Source: Karstenula rhodostoma CBS 690.94 (Eukaryota; Ascomycota; Dothideomycetes; Pleosporales; Didymosphaeriaceae). From it: DNA of 64,000 nt. Below, in pieces: positions 11,347-21,916 of this stretch. How positions within the stretch are numbered: position 1 is the first letter of the stretch; every line of letters starts with the position of its first letter. Both the position numbers and the translations under genes were made by a program. The notes beneath the pieces are model-generated. The model was not told the DNA's origin. It ran no database searches and worked only from the letters and a program-made list of their open reading frames with translations. The stretch lies in NCBI GenBank assembly GCA_010093485.1, contig MU001509.1, positions 959,373 to 1,023,372 on the forward strand, in the 5' to 3' direction.

Positions 11347-12471
11347 ATGGCGACCAAGCTTCCCGAAACAATGCGGGGCCAGTTCCTCGAAGCCTACAAG
11401 CAACCATACCAATTATGCACCGTACCTATACCGGAACCCTCGCATCCAGACGACGTATTGATTAGAGTTGATGCCGCATCGTACTGCCATACAGACTATG
11501 TTCTAGCTGAAGGGCAGATGCCAGGCTTTCCAAATTCCTTCCCACACATCGGGTGCCACGAGTTTGCCGGCACAATAGTCTCCCACTCCGCTCGCCCAAG
11601 TCCAGATGCAGTCAGATTCAAGATAGGCACCCGGGTTGGGGTTACCGGACGCGCGTTCCATGCTTGTCGGGAGTGTTTCGAGTGCCAGGGTTGCAAGGAC
11701 CCGATAGCCGAAGACGAGAAAGGATACTCGGTACACTGCACTCGTGCAGAGAACAACGGAATCAGCAAAGACGGCGGATTTGCAGAGTATGCCGTGGTCG
11801 ATTCTCGCCAACTAGCGCCCATACCAGACAAACTTTCGGCAGCGGAGACTGCGCCGCTCATGTGCGCTGGTATAACGATTTATGCTGCCCTGAAACGATG
11901 CCAGCTGGGATCTGGGGACCGTGTAGCAATCATGGGAGCTGGCGGAGGCCTTGGACATCTTGGATTGCAGTATGCGACGAAGATGGGGTTCAAAGTCCTT
12001 GGAATCGATGCGGCGGACGGGCCACTCAGCCTGGCTAGATCACTCGACACCGGCGCACGAATTATAGACGCGAGATCTGAGAAAGCAGCAGACGTCGTAC
12101 AGCAACTTGGCGTGGAAGACGGGAAACGCGATCTTGGGGAGAAGGGCGTTGATGCTGTTATTATTCTGCCCGAAAGTCAAGCAGCGTTCGATTATGGCAT
12201 GACACTGCTAAAATCCCACGGCAAGTGCGTGGTCGTGTCTTTCCCAGAAGCGGGTTTCCATATGTCTTCCCGGGACATTGTGTTTCGAGACATCTCAATC
12301 ATAGGCAGCCTCGTTGGGAGCAACAGAACGCTGCGGGAAATGCTGAACTTCTCTGCTGATCATGGTATACGGGCGGTGGCCAAGTCCTTCCCTCTGTCAG
12401 GTCTCAACACACTAGTCGAGGATTACCACAAGGGTGGCGGTGGCAAACTAGTTGTTGATATGTCGCTATAA
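11347..12471 (+). CDS. Zinc-dependent alcohol dehydrogenase (MDR family)
   Basis: Intronless, 374 residues from the ATG at 11347 (MATKLPETMRGQFLEAYKQP); an in-frame ATG at 11251 would add 32 residues unlike the family. Catalytic zinc ligands are in SYCHTDYVLAEG and the GCHEFAG motif. The structural zinc loop has four cysteines (HACRECFECQGC ... VHC). The NAD(P) Rossmann fingerprint is GAGGGLGHLG, followed by an acidic residue (GIDAAD), which suggests NAD(H). Members oxidise alcohols to aldehydes or the reverse in the cytosol. It is divergent from MBL-A and convergent with the regulator gene, and likely provides a redox step of the same pathway. Confidence 0.93.
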   Translation: MATKLPETMRGQFLEAYKQPYQLCTVPIPEPSHPDDVLIRVDAASYCHTDYVLAEGQMPGFPNSFPHIGCHEFAGTIVSHSARPSPDAVRFKIGTRVGVTGRAFHACRECFECQGCKDPIAEDEKGYSVHCTRAENNGISKDGGFAEYAVVDSRQLAPIPDKLSAAETAPLMCAGITIYAALKRCQLGSGDRVAIMGAGGGLGHLGLQYATKMGFKVLGIDAADGPLSLARSLDTGARIIDARSEKAADVVQQLGVEDGKRDLGEKGVDAVIILPESQAAFDYGMTLLKSHGKCVVVSFPEAGFHMSSRDIVFRDISIIGSLVGSNRTLREMLNFSADHGIRAVAKSFPLSGLNTLVEDYHKGGGGKLVVDMSL

Positions 12472-12530
12472 AAATTGAGACAGACCAGAGTCCAACTAAA
12501 GCGTCCTCGTTGCGACCAGAAAGCCGAAAG

Positions 12531-15195
12531 TCATCCCGACTCCAACATGTCTGCGTATAAATTTAGAGCACTGCCAATGACGTCGACGATCGCCCAAGTC
12601 TGCGCGCCTTTGAAGATAGTGGCCCAGACCCTGAGGACTCCAGCGCTTAAACACTTGGTGTACGCGGGTGAGTCAATAGGTACATCAGCCGGAAGAGCGA
12701 ACTCCGTCTCATCGAGCATGCTCTTGACGATTGAAGTAATCCGGCGCTCGTCTTCTGTGATAGCAGGCTCTGGACTAGGTACAGATAGCGCTTCCAACCA
12801 CTTACTCATCAAGTAGGCGCATTCCAGCGTGCAGAGAGAATGCTGTATGGACCAAATGAACGATTGAGTCTTGGCCACGAGCCGGTAGCCAATTTTAACG
12901 GGAATGCTTAATGCATGGGCTGAGTGCAGGACAGCTCGAGTAATTTTAGGAGAGCGCCGAATGGCAGGACCGGCCCGCAATGCATTGGCGATCAACACGG
13001 GATCCCGCGTATCCAGAGCTCGACCGGTGGTGTCCACGTAGAGGCGAATGTATGCCAAGCGAAGAAGGGCGGTGGAGTTGAAAGCAACTGGGCCATTGGG
13101 GCTCATGGGATCCAGAGAGGACTCGGGATTCTTCTTCCATCCAATTTGCCAATTCCTCAGGGCATTTTCGAGGTACGACACATCGTCTTGACTGAGCTCC
13201 CCCGGTCCGTCAAAGCGGCAACGGACGACTTGACGGACGAAGAATATATGCTGGATCAGGGCATGTATTAAAGCGTAGTTTCCAGCGCTTGAGTTCCATT
13301 GCGTAATGTCTCGACCATTCTTGGAGAACAGTCTCTGCAAAGCATCCTGAAACAGGATCTCTGGAGCGCCATTCTTCTTCTCCTCTCGCCAAGATGTTTC
13401 ATTTGGAGCCTTGAACTCCGCAGCACTGCATGGCAGAGTCAATTTGACTTCGGAAGTGAGTAAGAATGGCGGAATGTTGTAGACGATGCAGTGGAGATTC
13501 GAGAAGCCGTAAACAATGAACTTGGTTCGTTTGATCGTCTCACGGCGTATCCAGTCCTCCCAGGATAGGTCGTACCGTAACGGTTCGTTCTCCAATCCAT
13601 CATCGCGAATCAGGGTGGCCAAGATGGACTGAATTGCAAGAGCTTCTCGCAAGATCTCTTTGTGTTTGGCCCAAGTACAGAGAGCCATAAGCAGCAGCAG
13701 AGCCTGAGCTGTTTGCATGAGATCTTCTCCCATCGGTACAATGTCAGAACCGGATGGAAGACCAAGTGGGCCAACAGTGGATGGAGCACGGACAGGGCTT
13801 CGTGGCCGCGATACAACACCTGGTTCGTGCGAGGAAGAACGATCCGATTCGGCCCGACGGTGTAGCTCGACTAAGCGCGCGTCTCTCCTGCGGATGCGAT
13901 GCGTGGCTATCGTACGGCTCACATTAAACAACTCTACCCCTTTCTCTCCCTCAAAGGTGTATTGGGCGCCCACTGCGGCGAGTGCAAGAAGTAGTTCGAT
14001 GGAGCAGCCGTCGACTGACAGGGTGGGAATGTGCAAGAAGGGCATGTGCTCATGAAAGCCATTGATATAGGCAGCTAGGTATCTGCAAAGCGCCAAACGA
14101 GTAGGTAGTTTGAAGTCCACGGGAAGTATCGAGGAAAACTCGTCTAGTTTCTCTACAATCTTCTGTCGGTCATCCAGGGATATGTCTGCAAATCCTCGGC
14201 GGCTATCATGCTGACCTAGATCTTCGGGCTGCAACGAAGGCAACCTCGAACCGAAACGCGAAAAGGTATGATTTTCGTCGTTTTGGGGTTGAGGTACAAG
14301 TGTACAAGCTAAAGGTGTGCTTGCGTTTGGAAGGAACTCGTTTCCGTACCCAAGCGACTCCGGTGAAAAGAATGGCATAGGTTGTTCTGTGTTGATGATG
14401 CTCGAAAGGCGGTATGAGGCCAGCGGCTCATTGTCCCAGAAAGCTGCTAGACTGTCTAATGATTCCCCGAGGCTGGGACCGCCAATCTGCGAGCCATTCA
14501 TGTGAACAGTGCTCTGGGGTATTGCATGCGTTTCAATCGTTTGCGAAATGGTGTTCTGCAGTGGCAGCGGACCCGCGTGGTGGGAGTCGCCGTTCGCCAT
14601 GGTTGCTTGTGTACCCTGCAATGACTGATACTCTGCTGCCATAGAGAGTGCTGCTAGAGAAAACTCGTCGTTCTGGCTGTAATGCATGGGTACAGGGGGC
14701 GGATGAGGGTGGAGAGGCGGTTGCATGTCCATGTGCACAGCTGCTGGGGTAGACATCATACTGGGGATCTCAGGGACCGGCCGGCCAGCATCGAAGCTGC
14801 TGCGTATACGTTTTGGTGGCCTTTGCTCTTGCATGACATATTCGTCGACAGTATGTTGCTGGTCTTTGTGGTTGAGGCTGTGCTTGTGGTGGGTCAATCG
14901 TTCGTGTCGAACAAGCAAGTCACTTTGAAGATCAGCACCCCACAAATGTCGGCCACGGCCACCGGTTGCCTTACCTGCGTGTGAAAGAGTAGTTACAGGC
15001 ACCGCAACTGAAGGGCTTGACCCCGCTGTCTTGGGGGCGCATTAGAATGGCTCAATGTGGCCGTGCGCACGACTTACGGATACGCTCATGGCGTTGCAAA
15101 TGCTCGAGGCGCGCAAAGCTGCGACCGCAGTGGTCACAATGGAAGCGTTTCTCCTTCTTCCCCACCGGCGCTTGTTCGCCCGAGGTTGTTTCCAT
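12531..15195 (-). CDS. C2H2 zinc-finger transcription factor with fungal-specific TF domain
   Basis: Three exons: 15195-15078, 15029-14975 and 14922-12531, 854 residues. The introns split the zinc-finger region. After splicing, two adjacent classical fingers appear: C20/C23/H36/H40 and C48/C51/H64/H69 (RFHCDHCGRSFARLEHLQRH, then KPFSCGACNYSFTRSDLLVR). A long Gln/Pro/His-rich linker follows. The fungal-specific transcription-factor (middle homology) domain begins near residue 320 (LPTRLALCRYLAAYINGFHE). This two-finger plus MHR architecture is a known fungal regulator class. The gene lies inside the metabolic cluster between the alcohol dehydrogenase and copy A of the decarboxylase-like gene, so it is the obvious candidate for pathway-specific control. 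No nuclear export or kinase features were noted. Confidence 0.92.
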
Positions 15196-15653
15196 GCGAG
15201 CTAGATAAGACGGGCGGCTACAGCTTCATTGGTCCACCAGCAGTGCCAGCATCTCAGACCGTCCGCAGTGAGCCCTGTGCTCCGTTGGGGACATCAAGCG
15301 GCGTTTGGGAGGTTGGAGGTCGGGGAGGAGGGAGTAGTAGCAGAATGCGGAGAGTGCGGGACGTGAATGCGGAGAAACTCATGTGTGGGGACGCCACCAA
15401 CCGTCCAAGGCTTGGCGGGACGAGCATCTGAATCTGCGTCATCACCGAGGCACACATAGGGTCGGAAAGCTTCATATTTTGCAAAAAGGGTATTTTGAGC
15501 GGTGGACTGGTGTTGAGCAGAGCAACAGACGAGCTTTGTGGGCCTTGCTTGCTGGCCCGATATCCAGGTCGCGTCTGCTGCAGTTTCATTTGTTGACGCG
15601 TTGCGCTGACCGGCTCTCCTGTCCACCCGACCTACATCCCACCTTCACCCGAC
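15196..15653. other. Promoter region of the cluster regulator
   Basis: About 460 bp upstream of the transcription-factor start and downstream of the decarboxylase-like stop. It contains only short open frames. Confidence 0.5.
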
Positions 15654-16193
15654 CTACGCCCGCTCGCTCTTGGCCCCGAGCTCTCGTGGCATCTCGCCCT
15701 TCTCTGCCATGTCATTAAGCACCTTCTCGGCTGTTTTCATCGCGTCGACGCCCGCCGGCACCCCGCAGTATGTTGTTGCGTGGATGATGGCTTCGCGGAT
15801 CTCGAGTTCCGATAGGCCGTTGTTGCGAGCACCGCGAACGTGGACCGCCAGCTCAGGTGCGCGGTTCAGCGCCATGAGCATGCCAATGTTAAGCAGACTT
15901 CTCTGCTGCTTGCTGAGCCCCGGCCGTGTCCATGCATAACCCCAGCACCATTCGGTCACGAGTTCTTGTCCTGCTCGCGAAAAGTCGGTAGAACCATTGG
16001 CGAGAGCCCTGTCAACATACTCCTCTCCTACGACGCTGCGGCGCATCTTCAAGCCCTCATCGAAGAGCTGTTTGTGGAGGTCGTCGTATTTCGGATCCGA
16101 TGACATGGCGCCAGCGATTGGTGGGAGCTCCTTTATGGGTGGTAGGTTGGCTGGGGGCTCTCGAGATGGCTGAAATTGAATTGATCTGAACAC
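15654..16193 (-). CDS. Carboxymuconolactone-decarboxylase-like protein, copy A (single domain)
   Basis: Intronless frame of 179 residues; the ATG at 16106 ([18 protein letters not shown]) gives 150 residues and fits the family better than the first ATG at 16193. The CMD/AhpD fold is recognisable from [20 protein letters not shown], then [20 protein letters not shown], and [20 protein letters not shown]. The last stretch matches the gamma-carboxymuconolactone decarboxylase end, where a conserved His/Cys region sits. Bacterial PcaC decarboxylates 4-carboxymuconolactone in the protocatechuate branch; many fungal members have unproven activity. The next gene, HIBADH-A, has the same orientation 210 bp upstream. 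A role in lactone or aromatic breakdown fits the neighbours. Confidence 0.85.
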   Translation of the reverse strand: MFRSIQFQPSREPPANLPPIKELPPIAGAMSSDPKYDDLHKQLFDEGLKMRRSVVGEEYVDRALANGSTDFSRAGQELVTEWCWGYAWTRPGLSKQQRSLLNIGMLMALNRAPELAVHVRGARNNGLSELEIREAIIHATTYCGVPAGVDAMKTAEKVLNDMAEKGEMPRELGAKSERA

Positions 16194-16403
16194 GAGAGGA
16201 TGCTGTGTCTCAAGTAGGTATTTGGAATCTCAGAACAGGACTCTACAGAATGATGTTCATGTGGGCCGGCACCCGTGTTCCTTCGTTGGGGATGCCCCTC
16301 ACCACTGCCCCTCTTCTCCAACGGATGCAGCATTGCGTCACACCCAGCACGAGAAATCCCTCCGCCGTCATTGTTCGCATGTCGCTTCCTAGGAGAGGCT
16401 ACT

Positions 16404-17415
16404 CTATGATCCATTCATCGTCGGCTGCCAGTCTTCGTTACCACCGAGATATCTGTATACCACGCGCGAGTCCAAATCACGACAGTTGGGATCTTTGCTT
16501 GCGCCATCGTATGTTTCCAGGCCCACCTCTCCCAGAACATTATGGGATCCCACACGCTTTGCCATATCCACTGCCAGGCCGAAATCTTTGCGCATCAGTT
16601 GCACCTTGAAACCCTGCTTGTATCCACCTGAAGAAGGCGCTTCCGGGTACACATGCGGAACAGGGCAAAAGCGATCGCAAATAGCATTTTGCGCGGTTCC
16701 TGCAGCGTACACTTTGGCTAAAGTGCGAGGGTCGAGGCCAGATCTCATGCCCATGTCGAACGCTTCCGAGCAAGCAATCGCTATGACACCTGAGAGGTAA
16801 TTGTTTGACAACTTCGCAGCAAGTCCCAGAGAGGGACCGCCGCATGGAATGACCTGCTTTCCCATCATCTCCATCAGCGGTGCTAGCTTCTTGATGTTCG
16901 GATCCGACTCTGCGCAGCCTAAGAAGAATGCTATTGTGCCTTTGATCGCGCCCACAACGCCCCCGCTCACTGGGCAGTCATAAAATGATGCGGTGGGGAA
17001 ATGTTCCTCGATATGTTCCTTGACTTCCAGACTAGTCGCCGTGTCTATCGTGGAGCAATCGATGAGCAGCTTGTTGGAGATATCCGCGCTGCAGACGCCG
17101 TGCGAGGGATCGAGGTAAACTGAGCGAACGTGCGAGCCTTCGGGCACCATCGTGATGATTGTATCCTAATCCGTTAGCCTGATCATCCAACAAGCTGACA
17201 TGACCTACCGCTTGTTGTGCGACATCTTTGGCGTCTGTGGCCCTCAACACTCTGTCTGGGAATTGCGAGCAAACTTCGTTTATCGCTTCCTCGATAACGT
17301 CGAAAACGTATATCCGCGACTCTTTTGGGAGCTTGTTTGCCAAATGCACTAGCATTGGTTTCCCCATCGCTCCCAGGCCAACAAATCCCAATGTCTTGAA
17401 CTCGGATTCGCTCAT
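16404..17415 (-). CDS. Beta-hydroxyacid dehydrogenase (3-hydroxyisobutyrate dehydrogenase family), copy A
   Basis: Exons 17415-17209 and 17165-16404 (43-nt intron GTAGGT...TTAG, phase 0), 322 residues, the usual family size. It shows the N-terminal Rossmann motif GFVGLGAMGKPM, the substrate-binding signature DCPVSGGVVGAIKGT, and the catalytic lysine region KLSNNY. The family reduces or oxidises short beta-hydroxyacids with NAD(P) (3-hydroxyisobutyrate, tartronate semialdehyde, succinic semialdehyde). No clear mitochondrial presequence is seen, unlike valine-pathway enzymes, so a cytosolic pathway-specific role is likely. It is divergent from MBL-B with 303 bp between the starts. Copy B is at 20190-21224. 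Confidence 0.92.
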
Positions 17416-17718
17416 GTTGCTGGTCGAGTATCAGATAGACACGACGGCTTGTACGAACGACAGTCTCGCGCTCTGCCAGAGGTTGTCGACACCTGAGGGT
17501 CCAACCCACCCTAGCCCGTTTCTCTGCCCCACACTAGCTGTTGGCGTCTAGTCGTCAAGGCGGGGTATGCCTCCATGCATCCGGTTGGGGTAGCTCAATG
17601 AATATGCCTTGGCACGATGTTACTCAACAACCATGCAGTTGGCAAGGCCCAAGATCCAGAATCTTATGGGCGGCCAAATGCCTTGTTGTGCAATTCAAAG
17701 TAGTGTGGGTTACTGAAG
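17416..17718. promoter_or_regulatory. Divergent promoter between HIBADH-A and MBL-B
   Basis: 303 bp between two divergent cluster genes. It contains TTGTTGTGCAA at 17683-17693, which recurs in the HIBADH-B/MFS promoter at 21401-21411, and a related TCAACAAC at about 17622. It is a candidate operator for the cluster regulator. Confidence 0.45.
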
Positions 17719-18778
17719 ATGGCTTCGTCGGTTCTCGTGGCACAAAGCGGCCCACCATCACCACCACCCGACAGAGCAATAGTCTCACTCCATGCACTCT
17801 CAGCCGGCCACTTCACACTTCCAGAATATCAGTTTGTGCATCCGGTATCGAGAGAGGCGCGAAAAACGGTGCCCTCGCTAGCATTCCTGATCCAGCATCA
17901 CGATGTCCAGACGGGCAAGCGGACCCGCATCGTATTTGATTTGGGCTTGAGGAGGAACATCAGCAGATATGCCCCTGCAATACAAAAACACACGGCAACC
18001 CGTCAGCCTATGACCACTGATCCGGATGTCGTGAAGAGCCTCGCCCGAGGGGGTCTGAGGCCGGGTGATATCGACTATGTTCTCTATTCGCATGTACGCA
18101 CACACTCCTATCTAATCCATTAATCTCACCAACAATCTCACCAACAATACATCGCAGATCCACTGGGACCACATCGGCGAACCCCGAGATTTCCCCTCCT
18201 CTACGTTCCTGGTAGGCCATGGCGCGTTCAACCTCCTGAATGGCACGTCTTCAGCATTGCGCGGCGGGCACTCCTTCTTCGAGAGTGATCTCCTTCCCGA
18301 AGGACGGACAATCGAGTTGTCGCAGCCTTCAACCCAAGGAGTTGTTCAACACAAGTCTGACACAGTCCAACTGGAAGGGAAGCTCAGTCTTTCACAATGG
18401 AAGCCATACAACCATCTCCCTTATACACTCGACATATTCAACGATGGATCCCTCCTCATAGTAGATGCACCCGGTCATCTGCCTGGGCATGTGAACATCC
18501 TTGCTCGGATCTCCGAGACGCAGCAGGTGTACTTGGGAGGCGATGCTTGTCACGACAGAAGGCTCTTAACCGGCGAGAAGCAGATCGGTGAATGGAGCGA
18601 TGCGGAGGGTCACGTGTGCTGCATTCATGCTGACAGAAAAGGTGCTGAAGAGACGATCCAGCGGATCGGGAAGCTGGAGAGTGAAGGCGTGGAAATCATA
18701 TTCGCGCACGACGTGGAGTGGGAGAATGACGCTGCGAACAAGACGCGATTCTTTGGTGCAGGCGCCAGCGAGCTTTGA
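17719..18778 (+). CDS. Metallo-beta-lactamase-fold hydrolase, copy B
   Basis: Exons 17719-18093 and 18158-18778 (64-nt intron GTACGC...CGCAG, phase 0), 331 residues. The intron falls exactly at the zinc motif, which reads HIHWDH (residues 125-130) only after splicing. Other ligands match copy A: VDAPGHLPGHVN, GGDACHD and a final AHD. Copy A has no intron, so either this one was gained or copy A lost its own; the level of divergence shows the duplication is not recent. It is intracellular by lack of a signal peptide. It is expected to have the same reaction type as copy A (lactone, lactam or ester hydrolysis), perhaps with different substrate range or acting on a later intermediate. Confidence 0.92.
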
Positions 18779-19109
18779 GGCCGTGTACATTTCTACTTGA
18801 TGGACAAATTCTGAACCATGTTCCACGATTACTGCCAGGCGAAGATGATTGTGAGTGCGAGCTGACTAGCAGTTTGTCGCCGGAGCATGGCAAGAGCCGA
18901 GAAATGCCGCTGCTTACACCTTCCCCGCACCAAGAGTTGGAGAATGTGGGGCTCCATCCACGACTCAGTACCAGCACCATTTTCCCATCCGCCTCTCACC
19001 CGCCTCTCACCCGCCAAGCCCTGACCCTCTGTATACCACGGCCTGCACCCCGTCTCGACTACACGCACGCACGCAAGCTAGACCTAATCTAGCCAACTCC
19101 CCTCTCCAC
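18779..19109. other. Promoter region of the two-domain CMD gene
   Basis: 330 bp between two co-directional cluster genes. The last 100 bp before the ATG are C/T-rich, as in many fungal 5' leaders. No TATA box is evident. Confidence 0.45.
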
Positions 19110-20078
19110 ATGCTCCTTACCACCATGTCGCACTCGCAGCGCCCGCCCGCCTACTCCATCCTCTCCACGCCCCCAGACATGTCGCTCAGCCCAGAGCAAC
19201 AGTCGCTGAAAGAGCGTTTCGACGCCTCGCTCGGCGCCTCCGCCTTCGACGCCTCGTGGTCGCGGCTCCTCAGACACAGCCCGGACATGTTCGCCGCCTC
19301 GGTCCGCCTCGCCGCCGTGCCAAAGCGGAAAGGCCACCTCGCACTCAAGATCCAGTCTCTGATCTCGCTCGCGGTGGCTGCGGCAAGCACGCACCTCCAC
19401 GTGCCCAACATTCAGCGCTACACCAAGCAGGCGCTCGCAAACGGCGCGACGAAGGCTGAGATCGTGGAGACGTTGTGTTTGACGAGCACGCTGGGGATCC
19501 ATGCGTGTAATATTGGGGTGTCGCTGCTGGTTGAGGTGCTACGGGAGGAGGGGAGGGAGGTAAAGAGCGGGATGGAGGGGATGAGTAAGGAGCAGTGGGA
19601 GCTGAAGGAGGAGTTTGAGAAGAAGAGGGGATATTGGCATGGGTTCTGGGAAGACTTTTTGCGCATGAGTCCGGAGTTTTTCGGGGCGTATGTGGAGTTT
19701 TCGAGTGTGCCGTGGGTGAACGAAGGGGGTAGGGGGGTGTTGGAGCCGAAGGTATGTGAGTCTAGATCTTGAACTAGGCATACGTTGAGGATGATGCACG
19801 CGGTAATGTGGTGTCGGAATCGTTCCCGGGGCGATTTCTAGTCGAGGTACGGATGTCAGCTAACATAAACGCAGGTCAAAGAACTGATATACTGCGCTTT
19901 CGATTGCGCGGCGACCCATCTATACAAGCCCGGCTTGAAACTGCACATGAAGAATGTGCTCCAGTATGGAGGCACGCCAGAGGAGATCATGGAGGTGCTG
20001 GAGCTAGCATCGTTACTGAGCATAAGCACAATGGACGTTTCCTTGCCCATTCTAGAAAAGGAACTGGAAAGTCAATAG
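19110..20078 (+). CDS. Carboxymuconolactone-decarboxylase-like protein, copy B (two tandem domains)
   Basis: Exons 19110-19751 and 19875-20078 (123-nt intron GTATGT...CGCAG, phase 0), 281 residues; starting at the ATG 19125 (MSHSQRPPAYSILSTP) gives 276. Two CMD/AhpD-like repeats are visible: the first around LKIQSLISLAVAAASTHLHV with NGATKAEIVETL, and the second, completed only by exon 2, around VKELIYCAFDCAATHLYKPG with GGTPEEIMEVLELAS. It differs from copy A (single domain, PcaC-like), so these are two distinct members of one superfamily and not a simple duplicate. Function in the pathway is inferred from neighbours: decarboxylation, hydroperoxide reduction or isomerisation are all known in the superfamily. 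Confidence 0.85.
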
Positions 20079-20189
20079 TCGGAATCGAACTTAACAACAC
20101 AACCACAACCATGCACCATCCCGCGCGTGTTTAACCAATAGAATTCGGGAGACATTGGTAGCTTGTTCACTCTCAGCAATGTATCATCC

Positions 20190-21224
20190 CTATTTCTTCT
20201 CACTCTCATTCAACCACTTATACACCACCCTCGCATCCTTCCCCTTATACCTCGCATCCCCCATCGCCTCCCCAAACGCCTCCAACGTCGGCTTATCCAG
20301 CACCGTCCGCGCCCCCACCATCTCGGCAAGCTCGCTCCCCATCTTCAGCACCTTCGCACACAACTCTATCCTAAACCCGCCCTCATAGTCCCTCGAGCTC
20401 GGCACGTTCGCCTGTATCCCAGGCACAGGGTTGCTCTTCGAGGTAACCCAGCACTGGCCGCCGCTAACATTGATAACATCTGTCAAGAGCGCGAGATCGA
20501 GGTTCATCTTTGCGCCGATATTGAGGGCTTCCGAGGCAGCGAGCGACGTGATGGCGGAGAGGTAGTTGTTGATTACTTTGAACGCGGTGCCCGCGCCGAC
20601 GTCGCCGCAGAGGAAGACGGCGTCGGCTTTCCCCATGTGCGAGAGGTAGGATTTGACAGCCGGAAACACGTCTTTGTTGTCTGTGCCCACCATGAAGGTC
20701 AGCGAGCCGTCTTGGGCGCCCATGGGACCGCCTGAGACGGGTGCGTCGACGAAGGTGAGGGTGCGGGCTACGTTGGATTCTCTCGCGCGCTTGGCAACTT
20801 CGAGAATCGTTGCTGTTTCGATGGTGCCGCATTCCATTATTATCTTCGAGGTGCCGCCGTTTGCGAGGGCCTTCTCTGCGCCGGCTATGACGCCCGTGGA
20901 GGGGTCGAGGTAGACGTCTTTTACGGCAGCGGAGCCGGGGAGCATGGTGATGACTGTGTTTGCGCGTTGGATGGCGTCGAAGCCGTTCTGGACGGTTTCT
21001 ACGGGGCCGTGGTTTGAAGTCTCGGAATGGAATTTCTCGAGGGCAGAGGGGACTACGTCGCATACTAGGAGGGTGTGGGTGGAGGGGAGACCTTTTCGGA
21101 GGTTGATGGCCATGGGGTAGCCCATTACGCCGAGGCCTGGGTTGCAGTGTTAGTATGAGGCATATATGGACGAGGTTTGAAGAGACTTGCCTATGAAGGC
21201 TACTGTTCTGTCTGGGGACGACAT
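20190..21224 (-). CDS. Beta-hydroxyacid dehydrogenase (3-hydroxyisobutyrate dehydrogenase family), copy B
   Basis: Exons 21224-21191 (34 nt) and 21136-20190, 326 residues. The intron begins with GC (AG before, then GCAAGT) and ends CCCAG; only this GC-AG splicing restores the Rossmann motif VAFIGLGVMGYP. It carries the family signature DAPVSGGPMGAQDGS and the catalytic Lys region FKVINNYL. It is clearly diverged from copy A. The C-terminal helices (KMGSELAEMVGARTVLDKPT) match the dimer-forming domain. It is divergent from the MFS transporter with 692 bp between. A redox role on a hydroxyacid or semialdehyde intermediate is expected. Confidence 0.92.
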
Positions 21225-21916
21225 GGTTGTATGTAGGATGAAACCAAAAACACTGTGTTCTTGCACAAATTGAAGGGCAAAATTGGCGCGTGAGCAAGGT
21301 GGTCCGTTTGGTAGGCAGTGTTGTGAAAGCCTTCACTAAAGCATCCCACGAGTCAATCGGGGTAGGAAAAACCAAACAACTCAGCTCTACGCGACGTAAG
21401 TTGTTGTGCAACAAGCTGGATGTTTCCCTTCCTGCGTCGCATCGCTCAGCATGTGCACCTCCTCATCCGTCGACCCCGCATCCTCTCCAAGCTCCTCCAC
21501 ATTCTCCAACGCGGAGAACGGCCACTTCGTCCAATCAGCTCCCCTTTGCCCCCGCGTGAGCAGTCTGACTGCACCGAGCATCCAAGGCGTCTCGGTCGTC
21601 AGACCAATCGTGCAGAATAGTGCTTCGCTTCGCGCCATTGAATTCTTCGTTTTTGGAGAAGCAGGGAACCGCGCAAGCTCGATGTTGCTCACCACTGTCA
21701 CCATCCTCCCAATGACGCTGCGGCGCTACCACAGACCGCCCCCCGCATCTTATTACTTGCAGCGAACGGGCGTTTTAGCCAAGCCAAGGTAGCGGTGAGA
21801 AGCCTCAAAACACAGTCATCACCGCGAGGTACATACCATCTCATCTGATCTCCTAGCCCATCCGTCCATCTTCTTTCTTCTGTTGGATCGAACGGCGCCT
21901 TTTCACTCGACTCAAG
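21225..21916. promoter_or_regulatory. Divergent promoter between HIBADH-B and MFS transporter
   Basis: 692 bp. It carries the near-palindrome TTGTTGTGCAACAA at 21401-21414, whose first 11 bases also occur in the HIBADH-A/MBL-B promoter. A minus-strand open frame of 105 codons (21387-21704) lies here but shows no domain and was not called. Confidence 0.45.

Noticed and set aside
20464..21414. 316-codon minus-strand frame overlapping HIBADH-B
   Set aside because: Arg/His/Pro-rich translation of another frame of HIBADH-B; the dehydrogenase frame carries the motifs.
21387..21704. 105-codon minus-strand frame in the HIBADH-B/MFS promoter
   Set aside because: No domain, signal or intron evidence; it lies where two promoters are needed.
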